DNA of 64,000 nucleotides from JBGCEZ01 sp045106735 (GTDB lineage: Bacteria > Planctomycetota > Phycisphaerae > Phycisphaerales > SM1A02), in contig JBGCEZ010000020.1 in the NCBI GenBank assembly GCA_045106735.1, positions 1-64,000 on the forward strand. Reading direction: 5' to 3'. This document shows positions 44,685 to 54,446 of this stretch, in pieces. The translations under genes were made by a program, and so were the position numbers. Numbering within the stretch: the stretch's first letter is position 1; the number at the start of each line of letters is the position of its first letter. The notes beneath the pieces are model-generated. The model saw nothing but the letters and a program-made list of their open reading frames with translations. It did not search any database and was not told the origin of the DNA.

Positions 44685-45832
44685 AACTCTTGCGACTTGT
44701 TCCCTACGTGTTCAAGCAGGTCGTGCGCCACCGCGTGCGGTCGATGCTCACCGTTCTGGGCATCGCCATTGCCATGTTCCTCTTCACGAGCGTGCAGGCG
44801 ATGAACGATGGCGTGACGCGGGCGACCGCGGCCACCGCTGGCGATACCACGTTGATCGTCTACCGGGAGGACCGCTACTGCCCGGCCACCAGCGAATTGC
44901 CGCAGGACTACGCGGCCCGGATTCGCTCGGTCGAAGGCGTGGCCGAGGCCATCCCGGTGAAGGTCGTCGTGTCGAACTGCCGAACGAGCCTGGATGTGGT
45001 GACCTTCCGCGGCGTGCCCAAGGAGGCCTTCCTGGCCAATCGCGGCGACCGGTGGACGTTCGTCAGTGGATCGGCCGACGATTGGATGCGCCGCACTGAT
45101 GCCGCGCTCGTTGGCGAAACGCTGGCCGAACGCCGCGGCCTGGAGCCGGGCATGACCTTCGACGCCGCCGGCATCACCGCGTACGTGGCCGGGGTCATCC
45201 GCTCGGACGACGCCCAGGATCAGAACGTGGCGTACACCGCACTGGAATTCGTTCAGCTTGCTGGCCGCGACCGCCTCGGCATCGTGACCCAGTTCAACGT
45301 CCGGGTCACCGATCCAGCGCAGCTTGAACCGGTGGCCGCGGCGATCGACGAACTCTTCGCCGTGGCCCAGGAGCCGACCAGTACGTTCACGCAGCAGGCC
45401 TTCATCGGCCGGGTGGCCGACGACGTTGTCGAGCTCGTCGGCTTCGCCCGTTGGCTCGGGCTTGGCTGCCTGGTCGCGGTGCTGGCCTTGATCGCCAACT
45501 CGATCGTCCTTGGCGTGCAGAGCCGCGTGGCCGAGCACGCGGTCTTGCAGACGCTGGGCTACTCCGGCCGTTTGGTGGCCGTCCTGATCGTGGCCGAGGG
45601 CGTGGTCCTTGCCCTGGTCGGCGGCGGATTCGGCGCGCTGGCCGCGGTGATCGTGGCCGAGCAGGGCAGCTTTGCCTTGTCGGTCGAGGGCACGAGCATG
45701 CCGATCGAAGCCGGGCCGCAGCTGTTGCTCAGTGGACTCGTCGTGTGCGGCACGATGGGCGTGCTTGCGGGCCTGGTCCCGGCGTGGACGGCCGCGCGGC
45801 GCGAGATCGCAGAAGGGTTCCGGGCTGCCTGA
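44681..45832 (+). CDS. FtsX/MacB-type ABC permease 1
   Basis: A 383-residue permease. N-terminal span (RVRSMLTVLGIAIAMFLFT), a large periplasmic domain (about residues 45-250), then three C-terminal spans, the FtsX topology. Three spans lie in the last 130 residues (LGLGCLVAVLALIANSIVL and following). It overlaps the ATPase gene by 4 bp and the second permease by 1 bp (TGATG). Together the two permeases and the ATPase form a MacB/Lol-like transporter. Confidence 0.88.
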   Translation: MKLLRLVPYVFKQVVRHRVRSMLTVLGIAIAMFLFTSVQAMNDGVTRATAATAGDTTLIVYREDRYCPATSELPQDYAARIRSVEGVAEAIPVKVVVSNCRTSLDVVTFRGVPKEAFLANRGDRWTFVSGSADDWMRRTDAALVGETLAERRGLEPGMTFDAAGITAYVAGVIRSDDAQDQNVAYTALEFVQLAGRDRLGIVTQFNVRVTDPAQLEPVAAAIDELFAVAQEPTSTFTQQAFIGRVADDVVELVGFARWLGLGCLVAVLALIANSIVLGVQSRVAEHAVLQTLGYSGRLVAVLIVAEGVVLALVGGGFGALAAVIVAEQGSFALSVEGTSMPIEAGPQLLLSGLVVCGTMGVLAGLVPAWTAARREIAEGFRAA

Positions 45833-47010
45833 TGGGAATTCGTCAACTGCCATTTTCGTACGCGGTGCGGAACCTCGGGCGGAGCCGCTTGCGGCTGATC
45901 GCATCGCTGCTCGGTTCATCGCTCGTCGTCTTGCTCGTGCTGGCCGCCGGCGGATTCGTGCGCGGCATGCAAGAGTCATTGGACCGGAAGCAATCGCTGC
46001 ACGAGAACGTGATGATCCTGGGCGCTGGCAGCGAAGAAGGCGTGGAGCGTTCGCAGATCGATGCATCGGTGGCCGGCATTGCCGCGGCCTCGGTGCGTGG
46101 GCTGCGGGAAGCGGGGGGCATCACCTACGCCTCGCCGGAGATCCATGCCGCGTTGCCGGTGCGCCGCCAAGCCGGGGACGCCGAGGAACTGGCCGCGGTG
46201 ATGCGGGGCGTGCGGCCGGTGGCGTTGCTGGTGCACGCCGACGTCGAGATCGTCGCCGGACGCATGCCCGAAGCCGGCCGCGACGAACTCATGCTCGGCG
46301 GACTGGCCGCCACGCGCCTTGGCGTGTCGGAAGAAGAGATCGCCATCGGCCGCACGCTGCATTTCGACGGGCGCGATTGGACGATCGTCGGCCGATTCTC
46401 GGCGCCCGGTACGGTCATGGACGCCGAAGTCTGGCTGCCACTGACCGATCTGCAGATCGCCACGAACCGCCAGTCCACGTTGTCGTGCGTGATCGTCACC
46501 CTGGAAAGCGGTTCGTTCACCGACGTCGACGTTTTCGCCAAGACGCGGCTCGATCTCGAGATCACCGCCATGCGGGAAGTCGACTACTACGCGTCCATCG
46601 CTGCCTTCTACGCGCCGATCCGCGCGATGGTCTTGGTGACCGCGGTCCTGATCGCCTCCGGGGGCATCCTTGGCGGCCTCAACACGATGTACGCCGCGTT
46701 CGCCGCCCGTGTGCGGGAAGTCGGCATGCTGCAGTCGCTTGGGTACACGCGGCGGGCGATCGTGTTGACGCTGACCGAAGAGTCGCTCTTTACCGCCGCC
46801 TGCGGCGCCCTCATTGGCGCCGCGGTCGGCTTGCTCTTGCTTGACGGCCTGGCCGTTCGGTTTTCCATGGGGGCGTTTGCGATTCGCATCGACGCCCCCG
46901 TGTTGCTTGCCGGCGTGCTCGGCGGCTTGCTTGTCGGTTTGGTGGGGGCGATCCCGCCGGCCATTCGTTGTTTGCGTTTGCCGATCACCCAGGCCCTCAA
47001 GTCGGCCTGA
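45832..47010 (+). CDS. FtsX/MacB-type ABC permease 2
   Basis: A 392-residue permease paralogous to the preceding one. N-terminal span (LRLIASLLGSSLVVLLVLAAGG), periplasmic domain, then three C-terminal spans including VLVTAVLIASGGILGGLNTM and the conserved REVGMLQSLGYTRRAI loop typical of FtsX proteins. The ATG overlaps the stop of permease 1 (TGATG). Two permeases imply a heteromeric membrane domain. The locus ends with a lipoprotein gene 177 bp downstream. Confidence 0.88.
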   Translation: MGIRQLPFSYAVRNLGRSRLRLIASLLGSSLVVLLVLAAGGFVRGMQESLDRKQSLHENVMILGAGSEEGVERSQIDASVAGIAAASVRGLREAGGITYASPEIHAALPVRRQAGDAEELAAVMRGVRPVALLVHADVEIVAGRMPEAGRDELMLGGLAATRLGVSEEEIAIGRTLHFDGRDWTIVGRFSAPGTVMDAEVWLPLTDLQIATNRQSTLSCVIVTLESGSFTDVDVFAKTRLDLEITAMREVDYYASIAAFYAPIRAMVLVTAVLIASGGILGGLNTMYAAFAARVREVGMLQSLGYTRRAIVLTLTEESLFTAACGALIGAAVGLLLLDGLAVRFSMGAFAIRIDAPVLLAGVLGGLLVGLVGAIPPAIRCLRLPITQALKSA

Positions 47011-47187
47011 TGGTGATGCGGTTGTTGCGGATGAACGCGGTTGGTTTCTTTCGTCCCCGATCATGGCCGGCGCTGCCGGTGGGACGGGGCACATCACGCT
47101 CGTTCAGCCTCTTGGCGTGCGATCGCTGCACCGCACCGACGCCATTCTTCTGAATCGATCCTTCCTTCCACTTCTGGAGTTTTCCTC

Positions 47188-47727
47188 ATGCGTCCGTTCC
47201 GTTTGATTGCCGCCAGTACCGCCCTCGCCACCACCTTGCTCCTTGCCGGCTGCGGCGGCGACGATGCCACCGTTGCCAACGGCGATGGTGCGTCCGGCGC
47301 GACGACGGCCACCGTCGCGTGGATGCTCGACGCCGAGCCGGCCGGCGTCGTCCCCGTCGGCGAAGCCAAAGCCTCGGCCAGTGAGGGTGACCGGGTCGTT
47401 GTCTTTGGTCGCATCGGCGGCAACCGCGCGCCCATGACCGAAGGCAGCCCGGTGTTCTTGATCGTCGACAAGAAGCTGCCGCACTGCGGCGAGATCCCGG
47501 GCGACAACTGCCCGGTCCCGTGGGACTACTGCTGCGAGCCGAAGGACAGCCTGACGGCCAACAGCGCAACGGTGCAGCTCGTGGCCGGCGAAGGCGCCGA
47601 TCCCATGGCCGCGGGGCTCGAGCCTCTGGACGAAGTCGTGATCGTCGGCACGGTCGGGCCGCGTCCGAACCAAGACGTCTTCACCATCATGGCCACGGGC
47701 GTGTATCGACGGTCGACGTCTGGGTAA
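47188..47727 (+). CDS. Cys-containing lipoprotein at the end of the ABC export locus
   Basis: A 179-residue lipoprotein (lipobox LLLAGC; TGGAG before the ATG). The mature domain of about 130 residues is beta-rich (GDRVVVFGRIGG ... EVVIVGTVG), the style of an OB fold. Four Cys sit in one patch: HCGEIPGDNCPVPWDYCCEP. This patch could bind a metal. I recognise no named family. It follows the ABC permease genes on the same strand, so it is probably part of the same locus. Confidence 0.7.
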   Translation: MRPFRLIAASTALATTLLLAGCGGDDATVANGDGASGATTATVAWMLDAEPAGVVPVGEAKASASEGDRVVVFGRIGGNRAPMTEGSPVFLIVDKKLPHCGEIPGDNCPVPWDYCCEPKDSLTANSATVQLVAGEGADPMAAGLEPLDEVVIVGTVGPRPNQDVFTIMATGVYRRSTSG

Positions 47728-47849
47728 GCAGGTGGCGTGATCGCGGCCGAGGTCTCGTGCAGTTTCGACCGGATTCGTCTGGTCCCGGGCGACCGTCGCC
47801 GACGCCAGAGACCTCCGGGCGCCAGCCTCGCGCCGGCCGCGCGGGCGGA

Positions 47850-49112
<1,263 letters not shown>

Positions 49113-49199
49113 GCGGAAACTCCATGGCGCCTTCGACGGCGCACATCACCACGGTACCTCAGCGCGGCTGCCGGAACGAACGCGGCAAGCTTTCCCCAT

Positions 49200-49409
49200 T
49201 CAGTCGGCATCTCGCGGCGGCGTGGTCCACGGCGGTCCGTCCAGTCGTGGGTGGCCCCGGCGGGCGACTTCAAGCAACTCGTGCACCTCCTGGAGAATCT
49301 CCACCCGTCCGCGGCAACGATGCTCAAGGATCGCCCGACGCTCGGAGAGCGGGGCCGCAGAAACCTCCGCGAAGATTTGTTTGCATTCCGTCCACGTCGA
49401 CTCGTCCAT
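49200..49409 (-). CDS. Orphan kinase-type N-terminal domain
   Basis: 69 residues starting MDESTWTECKQIFAEVSAAP. The pattern W-x-x-x-x-x-I-F-x-x-x-x-x-x-P-x-x-x-R-x-x-x-L, followed by VEILQEVHELLEVARRG, matches the N-terminal segments of the two kinases in this window (ESERTAFLARQTANVE and ESERSNWLDAACTDAD). No kinase domain follows: the frame stops after the linker-like PPWTTPP. It could be a remnant of a decayed kinase gene, or a stand-alone domain that interacts with sigma or kinase proteins. It lies 233 bp after the histidine kinase genes. Confidence 0.55.
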   Translation of the reverse strand: MDESTWTECKQIFAEVSAAPLSERRAILEHRCRGRVEILQEVHELLEVARRGHPRLDGPPWTTPPRDAD

Positions 49410-49578
49410 CGGCCAGCTCCACCGGCGGCCCCACGCCCCACGCGAAGGTCCTCCGATTGAACAACGCAGGGTGGCGCGGCCACCCTCGGTCGAGCCTCGG
49501 GAATCGTCTCGGGCCTGCACGATCGCGGCAGCACGACCGGTCCGGCAGCGATCCGTCAGACGATCATCCGCCAGGCAG

Positions 49579-49608
49579 CGACGAGTCAGACTGCGACGAG
49601 TCAGACTG
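49579..49608. repeat. Perfect 15-bp direct repeat, two copies
   Basis: CGACGAGTCAGACTG twice in a row, flanked by looser copies (about 49550-49625), in the gap between the histidine kinase operon and the orphan kinase fragment. Confidence 0.85.
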
Positions 49609-49641
49609 CGGCGGGGCGGACAGTGATCCGCCGGGCAACCG

Positions 49642-51336
49642 TCATCCGTCTCGGGATCGGACCTCGGCCACCGGCAAGTCAATCGTGATGCTCGTGCCCT
49701 GGCCGTCGCGGGACGCGACGCTCAACTGGCCGTTCATGTCCTTCACGACGCCGGCCACCGCCGAGAGTCCGAGTCCGGTGCCCCGGCCGGCCAGCTTGGT
49801 GGTGTAGAACGGGTCGAAGATTCGCTCCTGGGCCTCGATCGGAATCCCGCGTCCGTCGTCCGTGACCGTCAGTCGAACACTTCGCTCTCGCCGCTCGACG
49901 GTGATCGCGATTCGGCCACGCTCGTCGGTCGCGTCCCGGGCGTTGATGACCAAGCTGCTCACCATCCGCGCAATATCACCTTGGCGCCCAAGTACCGGGA
50001 TCGGTCCGGTCGGCATGCGAACCGCGAAACGGCGGGTGCGTTCGAGCATCGGGGCGAGTGCTTCTCGGGCTTGCTCAACGGATTCGATGACGTCGATCAA
50101 TTCGACGTGTCCGGCGTCGTCTTCGCGGCTGATGATCATCAACGATTGCGACAGACTCTGCGCTTTCGTGGCGGATCGTCCGAGTTGTTCGACGCTCTCG
50201 CGGACCGAGTCCGGGGCCTCGCGGAGGTGCGCCCGAAGGGTCGTCTGGGCGGTCTGCACGGCCATGGCCAGGTTGCCGAAGTCGTGGGCCACGCCACTGG
50301 CCATCGTGCCGATCGCGTCGACCGTTTCGAGTTGTCGCAGATGCTGTTCGGCTTCCCGCACGCGTTCATCGCGGTGCCGACCTTGCTCAAACATCGCCCC
50401 CACGATCAGAATGCCAATGAGCGACGGCAGCATGAACGCCTGGGCCGCCGCCACCGACTCGATGGCCGGGCGACCGGGCACAACGAACGGGCCAAGCTCC
50501 ATGCTCATGGCCGACACCATGCCGACGGCCATGACCAACGCGACGACGGTCAGCATCGCCGCGCCGAATCGAACCAGCGCCCATGCGAGCATGGGCAGAT
50601 AGATCAATTCGGCGAACCCATCCAGATCGCGCGGCCCAAACTGGACCCAGGAAATCGTCACCGTGGTGACGGCGGCGACGCCGATGAGGATGGCCGCTTC
50701 CACACGCCGAGCGATTCGCGGCGGAACGCGGCCGCCGCCGGCGACAATGAGAATCGGTGTGGCGACGGCGAGCGTGCCCATCGCGTCGCTGATCCAGAAT
50801 GTCCGAAAGCCTTCGAACGTTGCGTAGCCGCCGGTGTACTGGCCCAGCAGCGGTGTCGTGATCGCGGCAGCGATGACCGATGTGAGACCGACGCAGATCA
50901 CCAGGTAGAGGCCGAAGATCGGGAGGCTGTGCAATGGGTCGCCGCGTCGTACCAACCAACGCACGCTGACGGCGAAGCAGACCGCGGTGACCAGATTCGA
51001 TCCAACGAAGACGGCGTTCTCTTTCCAGGCGGTGATCGACCCGCCACCTCCGCCGAGCCAGCGGGTGATGAGGGCTTCAACCAAAGCGGCAAGAAGCAGC
51101 AAGCCGAGCCAGCGGCGCGGGGGCGAGACGGCGAGGCAGCCACAGAGGATGCCCAGTCCCGGCCACATGATGGAGAAGCCATTCGGGCCGTACTTGAGTT
51201 GGTACCCAAGCCATTGGGCGGTGGCGTACGCGAAGACGAAGCACAAGTGCAGCGCCGCTGATGTGCGTGGGGTCCCTGACTCGAAGAACCGCCACGGTCG
51301 TAGGTCATGGGTACCAGCAGGGCTGCCGGGCATCAT
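49642..51336 (-). CDS. MASE1-domain sensor histidine kinase (phosphoacceptor His present)
   Basis: A 564-residue kinase. About eight membrane spans in a MASE1-type sensor (residues about 25-310), then a short coiled coil, and a HisKA-like helix with His351 in MASGVAHDFGNLAMAV. The ATP-binding domain has SLVINARDATDERG (N box), VTDDGRGIPIEAQERIFDPFYTTK and GTGLGLSAV. The gene overlaps its paralogue by 4 bp (51333-51336) and is divergent from a NarL-type response regulator, the likely phosphorylation target. The ligand for MASE1 domains is generally unknown. Confidence 0.9.
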   Translation of the reverse strand: MMPGSPAGTHDLRPWRFFESGTPRTSAALHLCFVFAYATAQWLGYQLKYGPNGFSIMWPGLGILCGCLAVSPPRRWLGLLLLAALVEALITRWLGGGGGSITAWKENAVFVGSNLVTAVCFAVSVRWLVRRGDPLHSLPIFGLYLVICVGLTSVIAAAITTPLLGQYTGGYATFEGFRTFWISDAMGTLAVATPILIVAGGGRVPPRIARRVEAAILIGVAAVTTVTISWVQFGPRDLDGFAELIYLPMLAWALVRFGAAMLTVVALVMAVGMVSAMSMELGPFVVPGRPAIESVAAAQAFMLPSLIGILIVGAMFEQGRHRDERVREAEQHLRQLETVDAIGTMASGVAHDFGNLAMAVQTAQTTLRAHLREAPDSVRESVEQLGRSATKAQSLSQSLMIISREDDAGHVELIDVIESVEQAREALAPMLERTRRFAVRMPTGPIPVLGRQGDIARMVSSLVINARDATDERGRIAITVERRERSVRLTVTDDGRGIPIEAQERIFDPFYTTKLAGRGTGLGLSAVAGVVKDMNGQLSVASRDGQGTSITIDLPVAEVRSRDG

Positions 51337-53105
51337 GGTCGATCCTCCGGCGATGGATCGGCCGGCATGCCATCGGCGCCGACACGGGGCAGCCGGATCG
51401 TGATCCGGGTCCCGACTCCCGGTGTCGAGGTGACGTCGATCTCGCCGCCACGATCGCGAGTCAGTGAGGCGACCGTCGCCAGACCCAGGCCGGTGCCTTT
51501 GCCGCGCGGCTTGGTCGTATAGAAAGGATCGAACATGCGGTCGACGACATCGGCCGGCATTCCCTCGCCGTCATCACGTACATGGAGTGCGACGACATCG
51601 TCAAGCGATTCCAGGCGGATGGAGATGCGACCGCCATCAGCCGTTGCGTCGCGGGCATTGACAATGAGGTTGCTGAGAATCTGTTGCAGATCACCCGGTT
51701 GGGCGGCGACGAACGTCGGACGCGGTGGGAGGTGCACCGAAAACCTGCGCCGCGCTTCCAGCAAGGGTGCGAACATGTCGCGCACGCCGGTGAGGGCATG
51801 GACGACATTGATCGGCACCGGATCGAGCCGGGGATGTTGGGTGCCAACGGCCTCGAGCGAGCGGGTCAGCAACTCCGCTTGATTCGCGGCTGCATCCAGT
51901 TGTTGCAACGCTCGCCGCACGGGTGCAGACGGTTGGCCCAGCCCTCGCTGCACCGTGGTCCTGGCCGCGCGGACGGCAACGGCAAGGTTGCCGAAATCGC
52001 CGGCGACGCCCTTGGCCATCGTCGTCAGGGCGTTCATTTTTTCGGCTTTTCGGAGTTGATGTTCGGCTTCCCGCAGCCGTCCGTCCGCAGCGCGTCGGCC
52101 TTCGTAGACTGCGGCCACGCCAAGCACCGCGAGCATGCCGGGAACGATATGTCCCTGGGCGGCCAACACGTTTTCGTCCATCGACAGGGCGGCAACGACG
52201 AATGTGCCGCGGCCCTGAACCATCGACAGCATCACCAACACAACGATGGATGAGGCCAGGGTGGCGAGCATGGCCGACCCGAATCGAAGCATCGCCCAGG
52301 CCAGGAGTGGTAACAGCATCACTTCACCGAAGTCGCCCACGCGGGAAACGCCGGCCGGAGCCGAGCCGAGCACGGCGGCCAAACCGGCGGTGGTCAGGAA
52401 CAGAAGCATGCCTTCGATGCAGCGGGCCCGCGCCGGCCACGATGGTCGGCCGGCCGCGGCGACGAGGATTGGCGTGGCGGCCATCAGGCAGCCCGAGACG
52501 CTGCTGAGCCAGAACTTCTGCGCCCCGGCGAAGGAAAACGGGTCGACGCTGAACCGGGCCAAGACGGGGGTGGCGATCGCCGCGTTCACGGCCGCCGCCG
52601 CCGCGCACGCCAGAACGTACCGAACGAACCGCCAGCCACCCGACAGCGGGTCCGGATGGCCCACGAAACATCGAACGGCGAGGGCGAGCGTGAGGCCGGC
52701 GGTCAGATTCGAGCCGATGACCGCCGCCATGACGGTCCCTCGGCCGCGGCCAAAGGTGGTGCCGTCGAACACGAGGCCGGCGGTGCACTCGACGCCGGCG
52801 GCGACCAGGAGCAGGACCGGCCAGAGCCGCGGCGTGGCGAGCACGAGCACAGCCGGCAACACGCCGGCGGCCGGCCAGATCACTGAGATCAGTCGCTCTT
52901 CCGAGCCGGTGCGGAGCGAGAAACCGAGGGCTTGGGCCGCCGCGTAGACCACCGCGAAACCGGCCGCCCAGTGGATCGCGGTGCGGGTGGTCGCGGGGCC
53001 AGAGATGGCAAATGGGTCGGCGGGGTTCGGCACGGGCGAGCTCTCCCCACGGGTCGTCCAGGCGGCCGGGTTCTGCAAGGGTTCGATTATGGCATGACGG
53101 GCCAC
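51333..53105 (-). CDS. MASE1-domain sensor kinase paralogue lacking the phosphoacceptor His
   Basis: A 590-residue paralogue of the kinase encoded behind it. It has the same MASE1-type membrane domain (about residues 40-330) and an intact ATP-binding domain (NLIVNARDATADGG, VRDDGEGMPADVVDRMFDPFYTTK, GTGLGLATV). In the H-box the sequence is MAKGVAGDFGNLAVAV: Gly369 (codon at 51999-52001) replaces the His found in the sister kinase. It cannot autophosphorylate in the normal way but could bind ATP and phosphorylate the sister kinase as a heterodimer, or act as a regulator. It is the first gene of the pair. Confidence 0.9.
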   Translation of the reverse strand: MARHAIIEPLQNPAAWTTRGESSPVPNPADPFAISGPATTRTAIHWAAGFAVVYAAAQALGFSLRTGSEERLISVIWPAAGVLPAVLVLATPRLWPVLLLVAAGVECTAGLVFDGTTFGRGRGTVMAAVIGSNLTAGLTLALAVRCFVGHPDPLSGGWRFVRYVLACAAAAAVNAAIATPVLARFSVDPFSFAGAQKFWLSSVSGCLMAATPILVAAAGRPSWPARARCIEGMLLFLTTAGLAAVLGSAPAGVSRVGDFGEVMLLPLLAWAMLRFGSAMLATLASSIVVLVMLSMVQGRGTFVVAALSMDENVLAAQGHIVPGMLAVLGVAAVYEGRRAADGRLREAEHQLRKAEKMNALTTMAKGVAGDFGNLAVAVRAARTTVQRGLGQPSAPVRRALQQLDAAANQAELLTRSLEAVGTQHPRLDPVPINVVHALTGVRDMFAPLLEARRRFSVHLPPRPTFVAAQPGDLQQILSNLIVNARDATADGGRISIRLESLDDVVALHVRDDGEGMPADVVDRMFDPFYTTKPRGKGTGLGLATVASLTRDRGGEIDVTSTPGVGTRITIRLPRVGADGMPADPSPEDRP

Positions 53106-53187
53106 CAGGGGGGGAGATATGGGGTAAAGTCCTTATCGGGAATTGAGATACCGGCGCGGTCGACGACGCGGATCTGGGAGCCGGCAC
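53106..53187. promoter_or_regulatory. Divergent promoter region of the two-component locus
   Basis: 82 bp between the kinase pair (minus) and the response regulator (plus). It contains an AT-rich stretch (GATATGGGGTAAAG and CGGGAATTGAGATA) unlike the surrounding GC-rich DNA, so both promoters are probably here. No clear dyad. Confidence 0.4.
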
Positions 53188-54036
53188 ATGCTGAGCGATG
53201 CGGGGATGAACGACAACGCGGGTCCGGAAGCCGGTGAACCGATCGGTCGACCGTCCGGCGGTTCGTCCGGCGGTTCGTCTGGCAGCTCATCCGGCGGTTC
53301 ACTGGGGGGTTCGCCCGCCGACCCGGGGAACCCTCTCGGCGGCGATGCCGGGCCGGCTGGCGACGAAACGGTCGCCGGGGCCGGCTTCAGCGAAGCTCGT
53401 CCGGTGCGCGTGCTCATCGTCGATGACCATCGTGTCGTGGCTGACGCCCTCTCGGCCCTCATCGAGGTGACCGACGGAGTCGAAGTCTGCCGCGTCATCT
53501 ATGACGCGTTCGAACTCGCCGAGGCGATGCGCATCGAGAAGCCGGACGTCGTGCTCTCCGATCTGGAAATGCCCGGCGGCGATCCGCTCACGAATCTCGC
53601 CGACGGACTCGCCGCGGTGCCGCAGACGCGCGTCGTCGTGCTCACGGCATACCCCACCGATGCAAACATCCGCCGGGCCATCGATCTCGATGTGGCCGGT
53701 TTCTTGACCAAGCATGAACCGGCCGAGGCCATTCTCGAAGGCTTGCGGGCCGTCGCCGCGGGACACGAAGTCTTCTCCGACGCTGTTCGCTCCCGTTTCA
53801 TGCTCGCCAAAACGCCGGCGGCGAAGGCGAGCCGGGTGATCGAGTTGTCGCCCCGCGAGCTGCACGTCGTCCGCCTGGTCGCCGGTGGAATGACGACGGC
53901 GGAAATCGCGGAGTCGGTGTACCGGTCACCCAAGACCGTGGAGAAGCAGATCAGTTCGGCGATGGAAAAGACCAGCTCCGGCAACCGGGTGGAACTGACG
54001 CGCTGGGCGATTCGCGAAGGACTCGTGCAGCCGTGA
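53188..54036 (+). CDS. NarL/FixJ-type response regulator with Ser/Gly repeat N-terminus
   Basis: A 282-residue regulator; GGGAG precedes the ATG at good spacing. Residues about 20-75 are a low-complexity S-G-G tract. The receiver domain follows (RVLIVDDHRVVADAL), with the phosphoacceptor Asp125 in VVLSDLEMPG, the Thr in VVLTAYP and the Lys in GFLTKHEP. The C-terminus is a LuxR-type HTH (LSPRELHVVRLVAGGMTTAEIA). It is divergent from the MASE1 kinases and is their likely partner. The GTG start of the next gene overlaps its stop by 4 bp. Confidence 0.9.
   Translation: MLSDAGMNDNAGPEAGEPIGRPSGGSSGGSSGSSSGGSLGGSPADPGNPLGGDAGPAGDETVAGAGFSEARPVRVLIVDDHRVVADALSALIEVTDGVEVCRVIYDAFELAEAMRIEKPDVVLSDLEMPGGDPLTNLADGLAAVPQTRVVVLTAYPTDANIRRAIDLDVAGFLTKHEPAEAILEGLRAVAAGHEVFSDAVRSRFMLAKTPAAKASRVIELSPRELHVVRLVAGGMTTAEIAESVYRSPKTVEKQISSAMEKTSSGNRVELTRWAIREGLVQP
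53251..53314 (+). repeat. Degenerate 12-bp tandem repeat in the response regulator N-terminus
   Basis: About five units close to GGTTCGTCCGGC, encoding G-S-S-G steps before the receiver domain. Confidence 0.85.
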
Positions 54037-54446
54037 GCCAAGCCGATGCCCGGGCCCGCTTGATCGAAGAGCTCACCGCGGTTCCCAAGGAGCAGCGGTT
54101 GGCGTGGCTGGCCGATCTTCCGGAAGAGCGGCGGGCGAGTTTTCGTGCGCTGATGGCCCCGGAGGACGTCCGCAAGCTGAACCAGTTCATCGCCGCCCAG
54201 GCGGTCGAGCGCAAGAAGCCCACCGTCGACAGCTGGTTGGCCGACGCTCGCGCCGGCGAAGCGACCAGCCCGGATGCAATGATTCAGGTTTTGCGCGAGG
54301 TGGCCGATCGGCTTCGGCCGGCCGACCTTCAGTGGCTCGACCGAATGGAGCGGACCGCCGCGGGTCGGTCGTGGTCCCGCAAGCAGTCGGCCACGATCAC
54401 CGGCATCTACCGTCGCTACTTCGGGTCGGCCACGGGCGAAGACTGA
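54033..54446 (+). CDS. Small hypothetical protein coupled to the response regulator
   Basis: A 137-residue soluble, helical protein. The GTG start overlaps the response regulator stop (GTGA, 54033-54036), so translation is coupled. Features: RLIEELTAVPKEQRLAWLADLPEERR at the N-terminus (in pieces: LAWLADLPEERRASF), a central VADRLRPADLQWLDRM, and a C-terminal GRSWSRKQSATITGIYRRYFG. The last pattern resembles short helical motifs with S/T-x-K-Q seen in some DNA-associated phage proteins; I give no function. Its 3' end overlaps the convergent XRE regulator gene by 31 bp. Confidence 0.65.
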   Translation: MSQADARARLIEELTAVPKEQRLAWLADLPEERRASFRALMAPEDVRKLNQFIAAQAVERKKPTVDSWLADARAGEATSPDAMIQVLREVADRLRPADLQWLDRMERTAAGRSWSRKQSATITGIYRRYFGSATGED

